Source: Pseudomonadota bacterium
GTDB lineage: Bacteria > Pseudomonadota > Alphaproteobacteria > Rhizobiales > Kaistiaceae
Length of the DNA stretch: 5,829 bases
Assembly (NCBI GenBank): GCA_023392225.1
Contig: JAEVZM010000006.1
Coordinates: 1 to 5,829, forward strand
Direction: 5' to 3'
Part shown: piece by piece, positions 1 to 5,256 of the stretch
How the letters are laid out: each line of letters begins with the position of its first letter
Position numbering within the stretch: position 1 is the stretch's first letter
The notes under the pieces: generated by a model
Database searches by the model: none
Seen by the model: the letters and a program-made list of their open reading frames with translations, nothing else
Told to the model about the DNA's origin: nothing
Position numbers and translations under genes: made by a program

Positions 1-1150
1 GCTCGGGCTCCAGCGACACCGGCTCGGTCGCCGCCGGCTCGAGCGCACCCTCGGTCGGGGTCGCCACAGCGGCGACGGCGTCGATCGCCGCATCGTCCTT
101 GGCCGCATCGTCCACCGGAAGAGCCGACGACGGGTCCGCAGCGGCGACGGTCTCGTCGGCCGGCGCGACGGCCTCCTCGACCACCACAACCTCGGTCAGG
201 GCGTCGTCCTTGGCGGACGCCTCCGGCACCACCACGGCCGTCTCGACCGCAGCAGGCTCCTCAACGGCGACGGCCTCCTCGACGGCGCCGTCCGGGGCCG
301 GCGCGACGCTGGCGGTCGTCTCGGGGCTGGTCGCGGCATCGGCCGGGATGGTGCCCGCCACGACCACGCCGACGCCGATGCTGGCGAGACCATCATCCTT
401 GGTCCGCGCCTCGGCGATCATCACCTCGTCCTTCTTGGGCGGCGGCGGATTGGCGAGGGCGGCGAGGCGGGCCGGCGACTCGTCGCCGCGCAGCACGACG
501 ACGCGGGTTCCAACCCGCACGTGCTCGTAGAGGTGGGCGACGTCGTCGTTGGTCAGCCGGATGCAGCCGGAGGACACGGCAGTGCCGATCGTCCAGGGCT
601 CACTGGTGCCGTGAATGCGATAGAGGGTGCCGCCGATATACATGGCGCGGGCGCCGAGCGGGTTGTTCGGGCCGCCTTCCATGTAGGCCGGCAGGATGCG
701 CCCCTTCTTCTTCTCGCGGGCGATCATTTCCGGCGGCGGGGTCCATCCGGGCCACTCGGCCTTGCGCGAGATGGTGTCGACGCCCGCCCAGGTGAAGCCC
801 TCGCGGCCGACGCCGACGCCGTATTTCAGGGCCTTGCCGTTCGGCATCACATAGTAAAGGCGGCGCTCGGCAGTATTGACGACGATCGTGTTGGGCTTGA
901 ACGGACCGTTATAGTCGACCGTCTTCCGCGGTACGGGATTGGAGTTGCGGTAGGTCTGCTGCGGCTTGCCCATCTGGTTGGTGGCGCTGCCGTCGGGGGT
1001 CACCGGCGCGGCCTTGCGCGCATTGGTGTCGTACTTCATCCACTTGCCGGTGGCCTGGTCCCAGTAGGTCTTCACCGCGGCATCCGCGGAGACCACGGCC
1101 ACGGCCGTCATCGCGGCAAGTCCGAAAGTAACCAGAAGAGTTTTCCGCAT
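1..1150 (-). CDS. L,D-transpeptidase (YkuD/ErfK family), exported, with long acidic C-terminal tail; 3' end outside window
   Basis: The frame is open from the ATG at 1150-1148 to the left edge, giving 383 codons with no stop. Residues 1-24 look like a Sec signal peptide (MRK, a hydrophobic run, ADA just before a likely cleavage site). The YkuD domain spans about residues 86-222. It has the active-site pattern of the family: His180-Gly-Thr and, 16 residues on, SSGCIRL with nucleophile Cys196. Such enzymes make 3-3 peptidoglycan crosslinks in the periplasm, and in some alphaproteobacteria attach outer-membrane proteins to peptidoglycan. From about residue 235 a PPPPKK stretch leads into a tail of at least 140 residues rich in Ala, Val, Glu and Pro, with KDD at 251, 314 and 351. 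The tail has no recognised fold and its length is unknown because the gene leaves the window. AGGG at 1162-1159, eight bases upstream, supports this start. The family call is firm; the physiological substrate is not known. Confidence 0.93.
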   Translation of the reverse strand, partial: MRKTLLVTFGLAAMTAVAVVSADAAVKTYWDQATGKWMKYDTNARKAAPVTPDGSATNQMGKPQQTYRNSNPVPRKTVDYNGPFKPNTIVVNTAERRLYYVMPNGKALKYGVGVGREGFTWAGVDTISRKAEWPGWTPPPEMIAREKKKGRILPAYMEGGPNNPLGARAMYIGGTLYRIHGTSEPWTIGTAVSSGCIRLTNDDVAHLYEHVRVGTRVVVLRGDESPARLAALANPPPPKKDEVMIAEARTKDDGLASIGVGVVVAGTIPADAATSPETTASVAPAPDGAVEEAVAVEEPAAVETAVVVPEASAKDDALTEVVVVEEAVAPADETVAAADPSSALPVDDAAKDDAAIDAVAAVATPTEGALEPAATEPVSLEPE

Positions 1151-1204
1151 CGGGTACACCCTAGAATCAGAAACAACCGCGCAATGACCCCGCACGTCCT
1201 TTCA

Positions 1205-1235
1205 ATTCTTTGCCTAATGTGCCGAGGGTCGGCAA
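1205..1235 (-). promoter_or_regulatory. Weak candidate promoter for the L,D-transpeptidase gene
   Basis: On the minus strand TTGCCG (1235-1230) is followed after 19 bases by AAGAAT (1210-1205). Each box matches the sigma-70 consensus at four of six positions. It lies about 55 bases upstream of the start codon, in a locally AT-richer patch within the 190-base gap after the oxidoreductase gene. The spacer is longer than ideal and no operator is obvious, so this is only a suggestion. Confidence 0.2.
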
Positions 1236-1315
1236 GACGGGAAGCGCTCAAGCCCGCGTGAAGCGTGGCTTTTGCGCCCGGGTGTGGTGCGGCGGACACG
1301 GGTTCCCGGCTCTGG

Positions 1316-1334
1316 CCGGCCGTAATGCGGCCGG
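1316..1334 (-). terminator. GC-rich hairpin just after the oxidoreductase stop codon, possible terminator
   Basis: CCGGCCG (1316-1322) and CGGCCGG (1328-1334) form a perfect 7-bp stem with a five-base loop. It starts six bases past the stop codon of the minus-strand oxidoreductase gene, where a transcription terminator is expected. No run of T follows on the minus strand, so it is not a canonical intrinsic terminator. It may only stabilise the 3' end of the message. Confidence 0.35.
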
Positions 1335-1340
1335 ACCGCG

Positions 1341-2384
1341 TCACCCGAGCGCGAGGGTGCCCAATCCGTCGGCAGCGAAGGTCAGGTCGAGAACCTGCTG
1401 GATCATGGCGGCGCGGCGAAAATCCGGGTCGCCATTGACCCGCGTCCGGCAGGCCGCCGCGAATCGCTGGTAGTTGGTCGGAACCGGCGGGCAGTCGACC
1501 TCGCGCCAGGTCTGGGTCTCGATGTCCGCGCCGGCGCAGATCTGCAGTCCCGACTTGAGGCCGTCGGTGAACACCCGGAGGGCGCCCTTGTCGCCGTAGA
1601 GCCCGAGGCGGAGGTCGTTGAGGTTGCCGGTCGCCCAGCGGGTCGCCTGGATCGGGCCGATGGCGCCGTTGGCGAGCTCGACCGTGATCACGAAGGAGTC
1701 GTTGGCATCGAGCACGTAGGGGCCGATGCGGTCGTCCGGCGCCTTGTGGAAGGTCTTGATGCGACTGTTGAGCGAGGTGATGTCGCTGCCCGCGGCATAG
1801 CTCGCGAAGTCGACGATGTGGATGCCGATGTCGCCGATGACGCCCTTGCTGCCATGGGCGCTCGACAGGCGCCAGAGCCACTTCTCCTCGGTATGCCAGT
1901 CGCCCCACATCCGCGCCGAGAGCCAGCTCTGGAGATACGAGGCGTCGATGTGGTGGAGGGCACCGATCCCGCCCGAGAGCACGATCTCGCGCGCCTTCTG
2001 CACCGCCGGCGAGGAGCGGTAGGTGAGGTTCACCATGTTGATGACGCCCGCCGCCTCGGCCGCGTCGGCCATGTCCCGGGCATGCGGGTAGTCGGTGGCG
2101 AGCGGCTTCTCGCAGAAGACGTCCTTGCCGGCCGCGATAAACTTCATCGTGGTCGGGTAGTGCACCGCATCGGGCGTGACGTTGGCCGCGGCGTCGAACT
2201 GCCCCCAGGCGAGGGCTTCGTCGAGGTCCTCGAAGCGGTTGGGAATCCGGTGCTCGTCGGCGAAATGGGCGAGACGCTCGCGGTTGGGCTCGACCGCGGC
2301 GACGACCTCGACGCCGGGCTCGGCGGCGAAGGCGTCGGCATGGGTCTTCGCCATGCTGCCGGTCCCGAGGATGAGGAGGCGCAT
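1341..2384 (-). CDS. thuB: Gfo/Idh/MocA-family sugar oxidoreductase, ThuB-like
   Basis: This 347-residue NAD(P)-dependent dehydrogenase has the usual length for the family. The N-terminal Rossmann fold shows GTGSMA at residues 7-12. The catalytic-lysine motif EKP is at 92-94 (Lys93). In the C-terminal substrate domain, GDIGIHIVD (184-192) supplies the conserved Asp185 and His189 that line the active site. The gene begins 13 bases after the stop of the thuA-like gene on the same strand, so the two are probably co-transcribed. No strong ribosome-binding site is visible, which suggests translational coupling. In rhizobial and Agrobacterium thu operons, ThuA and ThuB together oxidise trehalose, maltitol and sucrose isomers to 3-keto derivatives. 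That role is inferred here from the pairing; other sugar or polyol substrates are possible because the family is broad. The family is certain, the gene symbol tentative. Confidence 0.9.
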   Translation of the reverse strand: MRLLILGTGSMAKTHADAFAAEPGVEVVAAVEPNRERLAHFADEHRIPNRFEDLDEALAWGQFDAAANVTPDAVHYPTTMKFIAAGKDVFCEKPLATDYPHARDMADAAEAAGVINMVNLTYRSSPAVQKAREIVLSGGIGALHHIDASYLQSWLSARMWGDWHTEEKWLWRLSSAHGSKGVIGDIGIHIVDFASYAAGSDITSLNSRIKTFHKAPDDRIGPYVLDANDSFVITVELANGAIGPIQATRWATGNLNDLRLGLYGDKGALRVFTDGLKSGLQICAGADIETQTWREVDCPPVPTNYQRFAAACRTRVNGDPDFRRAAMIQQVLDLTFAADGLGTLALG

Positions 2385-2397
2385 CGGCGTCGGCTTT

Positions 2398-3183
2398 CTA
2401 CTTGAAGCCTTCCTCGCCGGGCTTGTGGAGGCTCGGGCCGCGCTGGGTCAGCGGCTCGGGCGCGACCTCGGTGGGAACGTTCGCCGCATCGGAGACGGTA
2501 GCCCAGGCCGGAGCAGGATTCGCGGCCCATTTCACGGCGTTGCGCAGCACGGTCTGGACGTTCGGATCGTGGTAGATCGGATAGACCTCGTGGCCGGGCG
2601 AGAAGTAGAAGATCCGGCCGGCGCCACGCTGGAAGGTGAGGCCGGAGCGGAACACCTCGCCGCCGTCGTACCAGCTGATGAACACCGTCTCCATCGGCTC
2701 CGGCACCACGAAGGGCTCGCCATACATCTCGGTCTGCGGGACGACGAAGCTCGGCTCCAGGCCGCGCGCGATCGGATGGCCGGGATTGATCACCCAGACC
2801 CGCTCCTTCTCGCCGGCCTCGCGCCATTTGAGGGCGCAGGGCGTGCCCATCAGCTTCCAGAAGATCTTGGAGAAGTGGCCGGAGTGGAGGACGATCAGCC
2901 CCATGCCCTGCCAGACGCGCTCGGCGACCCGGTCGACGATCGCATCCTCGACGGCGCCATGGGCGCGGTGCCCCCACCAGGTCAGGACGTCGGTCTCGGC
3001 GAGACGCTCGGCCGAAAGCCCATGCTCGGGCTGCTCGAGGGTCGCGGTCGTGGCGGTGATCGCCGGGTCCTGGTTGAGCGCATCGGCGATCGCACCGTGC
3101 ATCCCCTTGGGGTAGATCTCCGCCACCACCGCGTTCTCGCGGTCATGGATGTTCTCGCCCCAAACGACCGTACGGATCGCCAT
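2398..3183 (-). CDS. thuA: ThuA domain protein (trehalose utilisation family)
   Basis: This 261-residue cytoplasmic protein begins MAIRTVVWGENIHD, a typical ThuA N-terminus. The class I glutamine amidotransferase-like fold shows conserved blocks WWGHRAHG (69-76), VLHSGHFSK (98-106), NPGHPIA (133-139) and the late PGHE (196-199). From about residue 225 there is a Pro/Ala-rich tail of some 35 residues outside the domain. The frame stays open upstream to an ATG at 3393, but the start at 3183 is preferred: GAGGGA (3196-3191) lies seven bases ahead of it, and the upstream extension looks like translated noncoding DNA. ThuA acts with the ThuB dehydrogenase in forming 3-keto disaccharides, although its own chemistry is poorly defined. 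It is the first gene of the two-gene unit and is transcribed divergently from the cyclic-nucleotide-binding gene. No sugar transporter or LacI-type regulator is in the window, so trehalose as substrate is an inference. Confidence 0.9.
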   Translation of the reverse strand: MAIRTVVWGENIHDRENAVVAEIYPKGMHGAIADALNQDPAITATTATLEQPEHGLSAERLAETDVLTWWGHRAHGAVEDAIVDRVAERVWQGMGLIVLHSGHFSKIFWKLMGTPCALKWREAGEKERVWVINPGHPIARGLEPSFVVPQTEMYGEPFVVPEPMETVFISWYDGGEVFRSGLTFQRGAGRIFYFSPGHEVYPIYHDPNVQTVLRNAVKWAANPAPAWATVSDAANVPTEVAPEPLTQRGPSLHKPGEEGFK

Positions 3184-3295
3184 GCTCGTCTCCCTCTCTG
3201 GGCCTGCGCCAAGTCGAGCCCGAACCACACCGGGACGAGCGCGGCGCTGCCTTAGGCTTCCCGAAGGCGGGGCACAAGCCTGCGACGCAGCAATT

Positions 3296-3326
3296 TTGTC
3301 GCGTTTCAGAAGGAATGCGCTACTAT
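3296..3326 (+). promoter_or_regulatory. Weak candidate promoter for the cyclic-nucleotide-binding gene
   Basis: TTGTCG (3296-3301) and TACTAT (3321-3326) resemble sigma-70 boxes in the AT-richer part of the intergenic region. The 19-base spacer is long. If used, the transcript would have a leader of roughly 145 bases containing the two inverted repeats further downstream. The evidence is pattern resemblance only. Confidence 0.22.
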
Positions 3327-3403
3327 GCGGCACTGCACAACGATGGGTCTTGTGCGTGACGCGCACGCGCTCAGGAACGAAATCCAAGTCCATTCATGGC
3401 GAT

Positions 3404-3428
3404 AGCGGATGCGGTCGGGAGATCCGCT
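3404..3428 (+). repeat. Inverted repeat in the leader of the cyclic-nucleotide-binding gene (first of two)
   Basis: AGCGGAT (3404-3410) and ATCCGCT (3422-3428) are perfect 7-base inverted arms around an 11-base spacer. In RNA this would be a hairpin; in DNA it could be an operator. It ends 49 bases before the start codon. Confidence 0.4.
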
Positions 3429-3442
3429 CCGTGGGTCGCAGG

Positions 3443-3458
3443 GGCGTCGGGCGACGCC
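3443..3458 (+). repeat. Inverted repeat next to the ribosome-binding site (second of two)
   Basis: GGCGTC (3443-3448) and GACGCC (3453-3458) form a perfect 6-bp GC-rich stem with a GGGC loop. It ends five bases before the AGGCGG ribosome-binding sequence (3464-3469) of the downstream gene. The position would let a fold influence translation. It could also be chance in GC-rich DNA. Confidence 0.4.
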
Positions 3459-3477
3459 AACACAGGCGGTTTGGACC

Positions 3478-3975
3478 ATGAACCAATTGACCTTGGACAT
3501 ACTTAAGCAGTGTGACGGCGTACCGATGGAGCACTACCGCCCCGGCGACGTGCTCCTCGAGGAGGGGCACTGGTCGGGAAAGCTCTTCATCCTGGTGGAC
3601 GGCGAAGTCGAGGTGTTGCGGGGCGGCACCGCGGTGGCCGTGCTCGGTGAACCGGGGGCGATGTTCGGCGAGATGTCGGCGCTGCTCGAGCTGCCGCACA
3701 CGGCAACGGTGCGCGCGCTCACCGACGTCACGGTCCGGGTGCCGGAGGACGCGGGGCAATTCCTGCGCGATCATCCCGAACTCGCGTTCCATCTCGCCCG
3801 GGTGCTGGCGCAACGCCTCAATGCGGCGACGACCTACCTCGTCGACGTGAAGCGCCAGTATGACGGCCGGAGCGACCATCTGGCGATGGTCGGCGAAGTG
3901 CTGGAGGTGCTCACCGTCCAGCAGGGCAGGATGTTCACACCGGGCCCGGAACGGACTGACGATCCCCGGATGTAA
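3478..3975 (+). CDS. Stand-alone cyclic-nucleotide-binding (cNMP) domain protein, no output domain
   Basis: This 165-residue protein starts at the ATG at 3478, eight bases after AGGCGG. An in-frame start at 3409 would add 23 residues that do not resemble the family. Residues about 18-115 form a CRP-like beta-barrel: YRPGDVLLEEG (20-30), LFILVDGEVEV (36-46) and the phosphate-binding cassette FGEMSALLELPHTATVRA (63-80). Glu65, which contacts the ribose in known cNMP binders, is present. The arginine that normally holds the cyclic phosphate is replaced by His74. A helix (about 95-127) and a short tail follow, with no helix-turn-helix, kinase or membrane segment. It therefore cannot act as a CRP-type repressor or activator by itself, and may bind an atypical ligand or act as a partner subunit. 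Its last 41 bases overlap the convergent phosphoesterase gene. The domain call is strong; the function is unknown. Confidence 0.85.
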   Translation: MNQLTLDILKQCDGVPMEHYRPGDVLLEEGHWSGKLFILVDGEVEVLRGGTAVAVLGEPGAMFGEMSALLELPHTATVRALTDVTVRVPEDAGQFLRDHPELAFHLARVLAQRLNAATTYLVDVKRQYDGRSDHLAMVGEVLEVLTVQQGRMFTPGPERTDDPRM

Positions 3976-4735
3976 GCCAGTCCGGCGCCGCCGTCAGGCG
4001 ATCGACCGGCCGTACCAGCGGCTGGTCGAGCTTGACGTACTCGCTGCCCGCCGCCGAGAACCACAGCGCCTCGCGCACCTCGGTGTCGACGATCAGATGC
4101 GCCGGCGGCGCCCCGTACTGGTGTCCGGCGTTGAAGATCCAGGTCCGGCCGACCCGGTCGACCCATGAGCCTTCCTTGACGAAGGGCGCCTGGTGGACGT
4201 GCCCGGCGAAGATGATGTCCGGCTGGTATTCCTCGATCCACTTGGTCAGCTCGACGTCGCCATAGGAGCGGTTGCCGCCCCAGCTCGTCGGGGACTGGCT
4301 CGGTGGCGCGTGGTAGACCCAGATCCAGGTCTCTTTCTCGACCGCGGCGTCGCGGCGGAACTGCTCGGCGATCGCGGCGCGCTCGGCCGGGCCGTCCCAC
4401 CAGGCACACACCGAGAACAGGACGTTGCCGATGGTGATCGACTGTCCGTCGCGCACCACGTCCGGCACGTAGCGGACCCAGCGCGCTACCTTCTCGCCCT
4501 CGCTGGTGTGCGAGTCGAGGTCGTGGTTCCCCGAGCAGATGATGAGTTTGGTCTTCTGGCGGAGCCTCGCGAGATACTTGCCGACTACGACGATCTGCGC
4601 GCCAGCGTCGACCGACGAGCTCAGGTCGAGGTGGTCTCCCGCAATGATCACCACGTCGAAATCCGACGCGACGCTGGTCACCCAATCGAACTGGGGCAGC
4701 GAATAGTGCAGGTCCGCCACGACGAGGAGGCGCAT
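3935..4735 (-). CDS. Calcineurin-like metallophosphoesterase
   Basis: This 266-residue protein has the ordered two-metal motifs of the family: DLH (Asp8, His10), GD (33-34), GNHD (69-72), a lone His142 in VYHAPP, and GHVH (178-181). No signal peptide or membrane segment is seen, so it is probably cytoplasmic. Family members hydrolyse phosphomonoesters or diesters, including cyclic nucleotides (class III, CpdA-type), nucleic acids and nucleotide sugars; the motifs do not tell which. The start at 4735 is chosen because the core strand MRLLVVADLH begins there and GGAAGGGA (4749-4742) lies six bases upstream. An ATG 13 codons earlier (4774) has no such support. The gene is convergent with the cyclic-nucleotide-binding gene and overlaps it by 41 bases. 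It is divergent from the secreted-protein gene across about 206 bases. The fold is certain, the substrate unknown. Confidence 0.9.
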   Translation of the reverse strand: MRLLVVADLHYSLPQFDWVTSVASDFDVVIIAGDHLDLSSSVDAGAQIVVVGKYLARLRQKTKLIICSGNHDLDSHTSEGEKVARWVRYVPDVVRDGQSITIGNVLFSVCAWWDGPAERAAIAEQFRRDAAVEKETWIWVYHAPPSQSPTSWGGNRSYGDVELTKWIEEYQPDIIFAGHVHQAPFVKEGSWVDRVGRTWIFNAGHQYGAPPAHLIVDTEVREALWFSAAGSEYVKLDQPLVRPVDRLTAAPDWLTSGDRQSVPGPV

Positions 4736-4811
4736 CGACAGTCCCTTCCAGCTTCTCCCCGCGCCCCTCTGCAAATGCTACGCCACATCGGCAAAGGTTT
4801 GACGACGGCCC

Positions 4812-4831
4812 GGCAGAGTCGACAGTCTGCC
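4812..4831. repeat. Operator-like inverted repeat in the intergenic region 4736-4941
   Basis: GGCAGA (4812-4817) and TCTGCC (4826-4831) are perfect inverted arms separated by eight bases that include the palindrome GTCGAC. A TTGACG sequence (4799-4804), like a plus-strand -35 box, lies just to the left, but no good -10 box follows at 16-18 bases. The repeat sits between two divergent genes and could bind a dimeric regulator. The rest of this 206-base region shows nothing else I can support. Confidence 0.3.
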
Positions 4832-4941
4832 CCGATTCCGGGTCCAGCCTGAGACATGGCAGATGTGCGCGCGGCAAGCTAGGGATCGGGCGTCCTGCGT
4901 GCTATCTGGGCAGTCGGAGACCGCAAGGGAGGAGGCGGGAC

Positions 4942-5256
4942 GTGATCAGGGTATTCGCAGCAGCCGCGTCGAGCGCGCTTGCGCTGGCCGCGGGAGCGGG
5001 GACTGCGCTGGCGGCCCTTCCGCCCTACTGGCAGAGCGCCCGCGAGATCGGCGCCATCGTCGAGGACCCCGCCGTCCACGACGCGCTGAAATACGAAGAG
5101 CCGATCCTCTCGATCACCACCAGCGGCGACGACGTGTATCTCCTCAAGACGGAGCGTTGCACCGTCACCGTGACCATCGTCGACAAGCCCGATGCCGAGC
5201 CGGTCATGGGACCGCGGCAGTTCGCGCTCGAGGTGGGAGACGCGCAATGCGAATGA
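4942..5256 (+). CDS. Small exported protein of unknown function
   Basis: This is a 104-residue protein. The start is a GTG at 4942, fixed by an excellent AGGAGG (4930-4935) six bases upstream. Residues 1-24 form a signal peptide (MIR, an Ala/Leu-rich core, ending TALA before ALPPYW), leaving about 80 mature residues. There is no lipobox cysteine, so it is probably soluble in the periplasm or secreted. Two cysteines (Cys73 in ERCTV and Cys103, next to last) could form a disulfide. Alternating hydrophobic and polar residues from 54 to 82 suggest beta strands. I do not recognise the family. The stop codon overlaps the start region of the serine hydrolase gene, so the two are almost certainly one operon and translationally coupled. 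A role as partner, chaperone or inhibitor of that enzyme is possible but only inferred from position. Confidence 0.82.
   Translation: MIRVFAAAASSALALAAGAGTALAALPPYWQSAREIGAIVEDPAVHDALKYEEPILSITTSGDDVYLLKTERCTVTVTIVDKPDAEPVMGPRQFALEVGDAQCE

Larger units (their letters stand above)
3184..3477. other. Divergent intergenic region between thuA and the cyclic-nucleotide-binding gene
   Basis: This 294-base stretch holds no convincing gene; the frames crossing it lack family features and codon bias. It must carry the control signals for both divergent genes. Its middle (about 3290-3330) is AT-richer than its surroundings. On the right side are a short inverted repeat GTGCG/CGCAC (3352-3356 and 3362-3366) and two longer ones, listed separately. 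No TGTGA-N6-TCACA-like CRP site or clear LacI-type operator is visible. Confidence 0.6.

Noticed and set aside
521..1261. A 246-codon plus-strand open frame opposite the transpeptidase gene
   Set aside because: The minus strand here encodes a clear YkuD domain with catalytic His and Cys. The plus frame has no recognisable domain and arises from GC-rich codon bias on the opposite strand.
2176..3255. A 359-codon plus-strand open frame, the longest in the window
   Set aside because: It spans antisense to two well-supported genes (thuB and thuA), crosses their boundary, and its translation is low-complexity Arg/Ala-rich sequence without motifs.
3352..3366. GTGCG-N5-CGCAC as a CRP/FNR-type binding site
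   Set aside because: It does not match the TGTGA-N6-TCACA or TTGAT-N4-ATCAA patterns, and five-base arms are expected by chance in GC-rich DNA.
3184..3393. A 70-codon N-terminal extension of the ThuA protein
   Set aside because: The extension has no family similarity, lacks a ribosome-binding site, and a strong one sits correctly before the ATG at 3183.
3834..4877. A 347-codon minus-strand frame overlapping the phosphoesterase gene
   Set aside because: It reads the same strand in another frame, giving Arg-rich sequence without motifs, whereas the phosphoesterase frame carries all metal-binding motifs in order.
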